This document shows positions 62,861 to 64,000 of a DNA stretch of 64,000 bases, piece by piece. The translations under genes were made by a program, and so were the position numbers. Position 1 is the stretch's first letter, and the number at the start of each line of letters is the position of its first letter. A model generated the notes under the pieces. The model saw nothing but the letters and a program-made list of their open reading frames with translations, was not told the origin of the DNA and ran no database searches. Source of the DNA: Ferruginibacter sp. HRS2-29 (GTDB lineage: Bacteria; Bacteroidota; Bacteroidia; Chitinophagales; Chitinophagaceae); assembly GCF_024343615.1 (NCBI RefSeq), contig NZ_RJUB01000156.1, positions 124,001 to 188,000 on the forward strand. The letters are read 5' to 3'.

Positions 62861-63892
62861 ATGCGTTGGAAAATAATTATTTGTTTCACCCTCTCTTTTA
62901 TTTTTCTGGGCTATAAAAATGGGGCTTGTATGGGTGTGAATGCAGATACCGGGTTGAATTTTAATCCCGGGCAGAAACAATTTCTGGCGACAGCACGGCT
63001 GATTGATGCCGCGATCAACTCCATCAATTCTCTAAACAGCTTAATAAAGAAAGAAAGCTATCGCAACAAAGTCACCGCATTTAATAATCCGGCGAGTTCG
63101 GAATTAGGGTTCAGTTTACAAGCCGAAATACAAAATGCGCTGAAACCGTTGCTGGATAAAGCAAAAAACACGAATACGGGTAAGTTTTCAGGAGTCGTTT
63201 CATCCATTATAAATACCCAATTCAAAAACCAGCCCATTGCCGGCATGTTTGCTACAACCGGGATTTTCAGTTCGCTGATCAGTCTTGTTGGAAATCTGGC
63301 ACTACATGAAAAGAGGATATCGCGGCAAGACCTTGATTCTTTTGTAGTAACGCTGAATAAATATTTTATTCAGTATGAAAAACTCAGTACCGCTAATAAA
63401 AGTTTCGACGCGGATATCAATAAACTGAATGCAAGGTTGACTGAGCTTCAGTTTGACACCAAAGAGTATCTGATGGATATGATAACAGTATTATATAAGG
63501 TAAATTCCAGGGAATCATTAAGTCAAAAAGGCCTGGAAGAATTGTTGCTGAAATATATGGACAAGGAAACCCTGGAAGATAGCATCCATAAAAGATCTGC
63601 CACCAAATATCCAGGGGATGGAATAAAGACGGCAAAAGAAATAGTGTATGGGATACAAAAATTATTCAATGAATATCAGCAGGTCTACTCAGGGAATTTT
63701 AATGAGATAAAAACAATTTTACAACAGAATAAAGATCTCGGCAAAAACATAGATGTAAAACAAATAGAGATTACGATAAGTGTATTGCAAAACCTGTATG
63801 AAGAAAGCCGGAATGCGGATATGTTGAATCTTCGTCTTACTACTTTGGCAGAAAGGCTGAAAGCGCTAACCATTACAGAACAGATAGAATAA
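62861..63892 (+). CDS. Exported helical protein of unknown function
   Basis: 343 residues. Signal-like N-terminus (MRWKIIICFTLSFIFLGY). One hydrophobic segment near 128-145 (IAGMFATTGIFSSLISLVGNLAL). Otherwise long amphipathic helices with heptad patterning (about 155-200 and 255-340), suggesting coiled coils. No family recognised. The next frame begins 12 bases after its stop, so the unit continues past the window. Confidence 0.75.
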   Translation: MRWKIIICFTLSFIFLGYKNGACMGVNADTGLNFNPGQKQFLATARLIDAAINSINSLNSLIKKESYRNKVTAFNNPASSELGFSLQAEIQNALKPLLDKAKNTNTGKFSGVVSSIINTQFKNQPIAGMFATTGIFSSLISLVGNLALHEKRISRQDLDSFVVTLNKYFIQYEKLSTANKSFDADINKLNARLTELQFDTKEYLMDMITVLYKVNSRESLSQKGLEELLLKYMDKETLEDSIHKRSATKYPGDGIKTAKEIVYGIQKLFNEYQQVYSGNFNEIKTILQQNKDLGKNIDVKQIEITISVLQNLYEESRNADMLNLRLTTLAERLKALTITEQIE

Positions 63893-63904
63893 TGCTGGTC
63901 TTAT

Positions 63905-64000
63905 ATGCAGGTAAATAATTATTCTGCGCTCAAAAATTTTACCTTTGAGCCCAAGGAAAATTTTATGTACACCAACGATCAGACAAAAAAACTCCAGGCA
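63905..64000 (+). CDS. Start of a further gene, cut by the window end
   Basis: From the ATG at 63905 a frame stays open to the window edge (32 codons: MQVNNYSALKNFTFEPKENF and on). It begins 12 bases after the preceding stop and has ordinary composition, so it is likely the next gene of the unit. Too short to identify. Confidence 0.45.
   Translation, partial: MQVNNYSALKNFTFEPKENFMYTNDQTKKLQA

Overview
The window looks like chromosomal DNA of a Bacteroidota species, most likely family Chitinophagaceae. The reasons are: several genes preceded by the Bacteroidota -7 promoter motif TAnnTTTG; secreted proteins with type IX secretion (gliding-motility type) C-termini; many signal peptides ending in AQ; a fused CcoN-CcoO oxidase subunit; and PorT-type barrels. 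No rRNA, tRNA, CRISPR array or recognisable insertion sequence was seen.

Layout. 1-3.9 kb: minus-strand DUF1800 protein and a large type IX-sorted surface protein. 4.4-8.8 kb: a UvrA-like ABC protein with a small overlapping ORF, a DUF421 membrane protein and an Fnr-type regulator. 8.9-9.3 kb: a gene-free nested inverted-repeat element. 9.4-18.5 kb: a complete cbb3 (high oxygen affinity) cytochrome oxidase locus (unknown helical protein, ccoI, ccoS, ccoNO, ccoQ, ccoP, ccoG, fixH, TauE/SafE-like). Two near-identical Fnr-type operators sit in it, and the regulator gene lies directly upstream. 18.6-25.1 kb: a compact four-gene cluster (PLD-family nuclease/lipase, membrane-inserted amidohydrolase, HNH-AAA ATPase fusion, second HNH protein) that resembles a Septu-like defence module with two extra enzymes; this is the best candidate for an undescribed system. 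25.2-36.3 kb: cyclophilin, outer-membrane barrel, cation/proton antiporter, cell-wall amidase, LuxR-type two-component pair, AhpD-like protein, a lone 2-oxoacid:ferredoxin oxidoreductase beta subunit and aspartate-semialdehyde dehydrogenase. 36.7-46.7 kb: lamin-tail surface protein, M1 peptidase, a patatin/M19-dipeptidase pair and an MG2/plug-domain protein. 46.9-61.4 kb: mostly housekeeping genes (PfkB kinase, threonylcarbamoyl-AMP synthase, RNase HII, heme A synthase, DAG kinase, FabH, CPBP protease, ObgE) plus a membrane patatin, a lipoprotein, a YtcJ-type amidohydrolase and a small XRE regulator. 61.7-64 kb: exported proteins of unknown function running off the window.

A second theme is the intergenic DNA. 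More than a dozen gaps hold a pair of facing inverted arms, often built of degenerate 7-9 base tandem units (CCATTAT, TTACGAA, GTTGAAA, GTGAATG and others). The sequence family differs from gap to gap, but the architecture is the same. Conventional GC-rich hairpins with T-runs are present as well.

All functional calls come from reading motifs and general family knowledge; no database search was possible.
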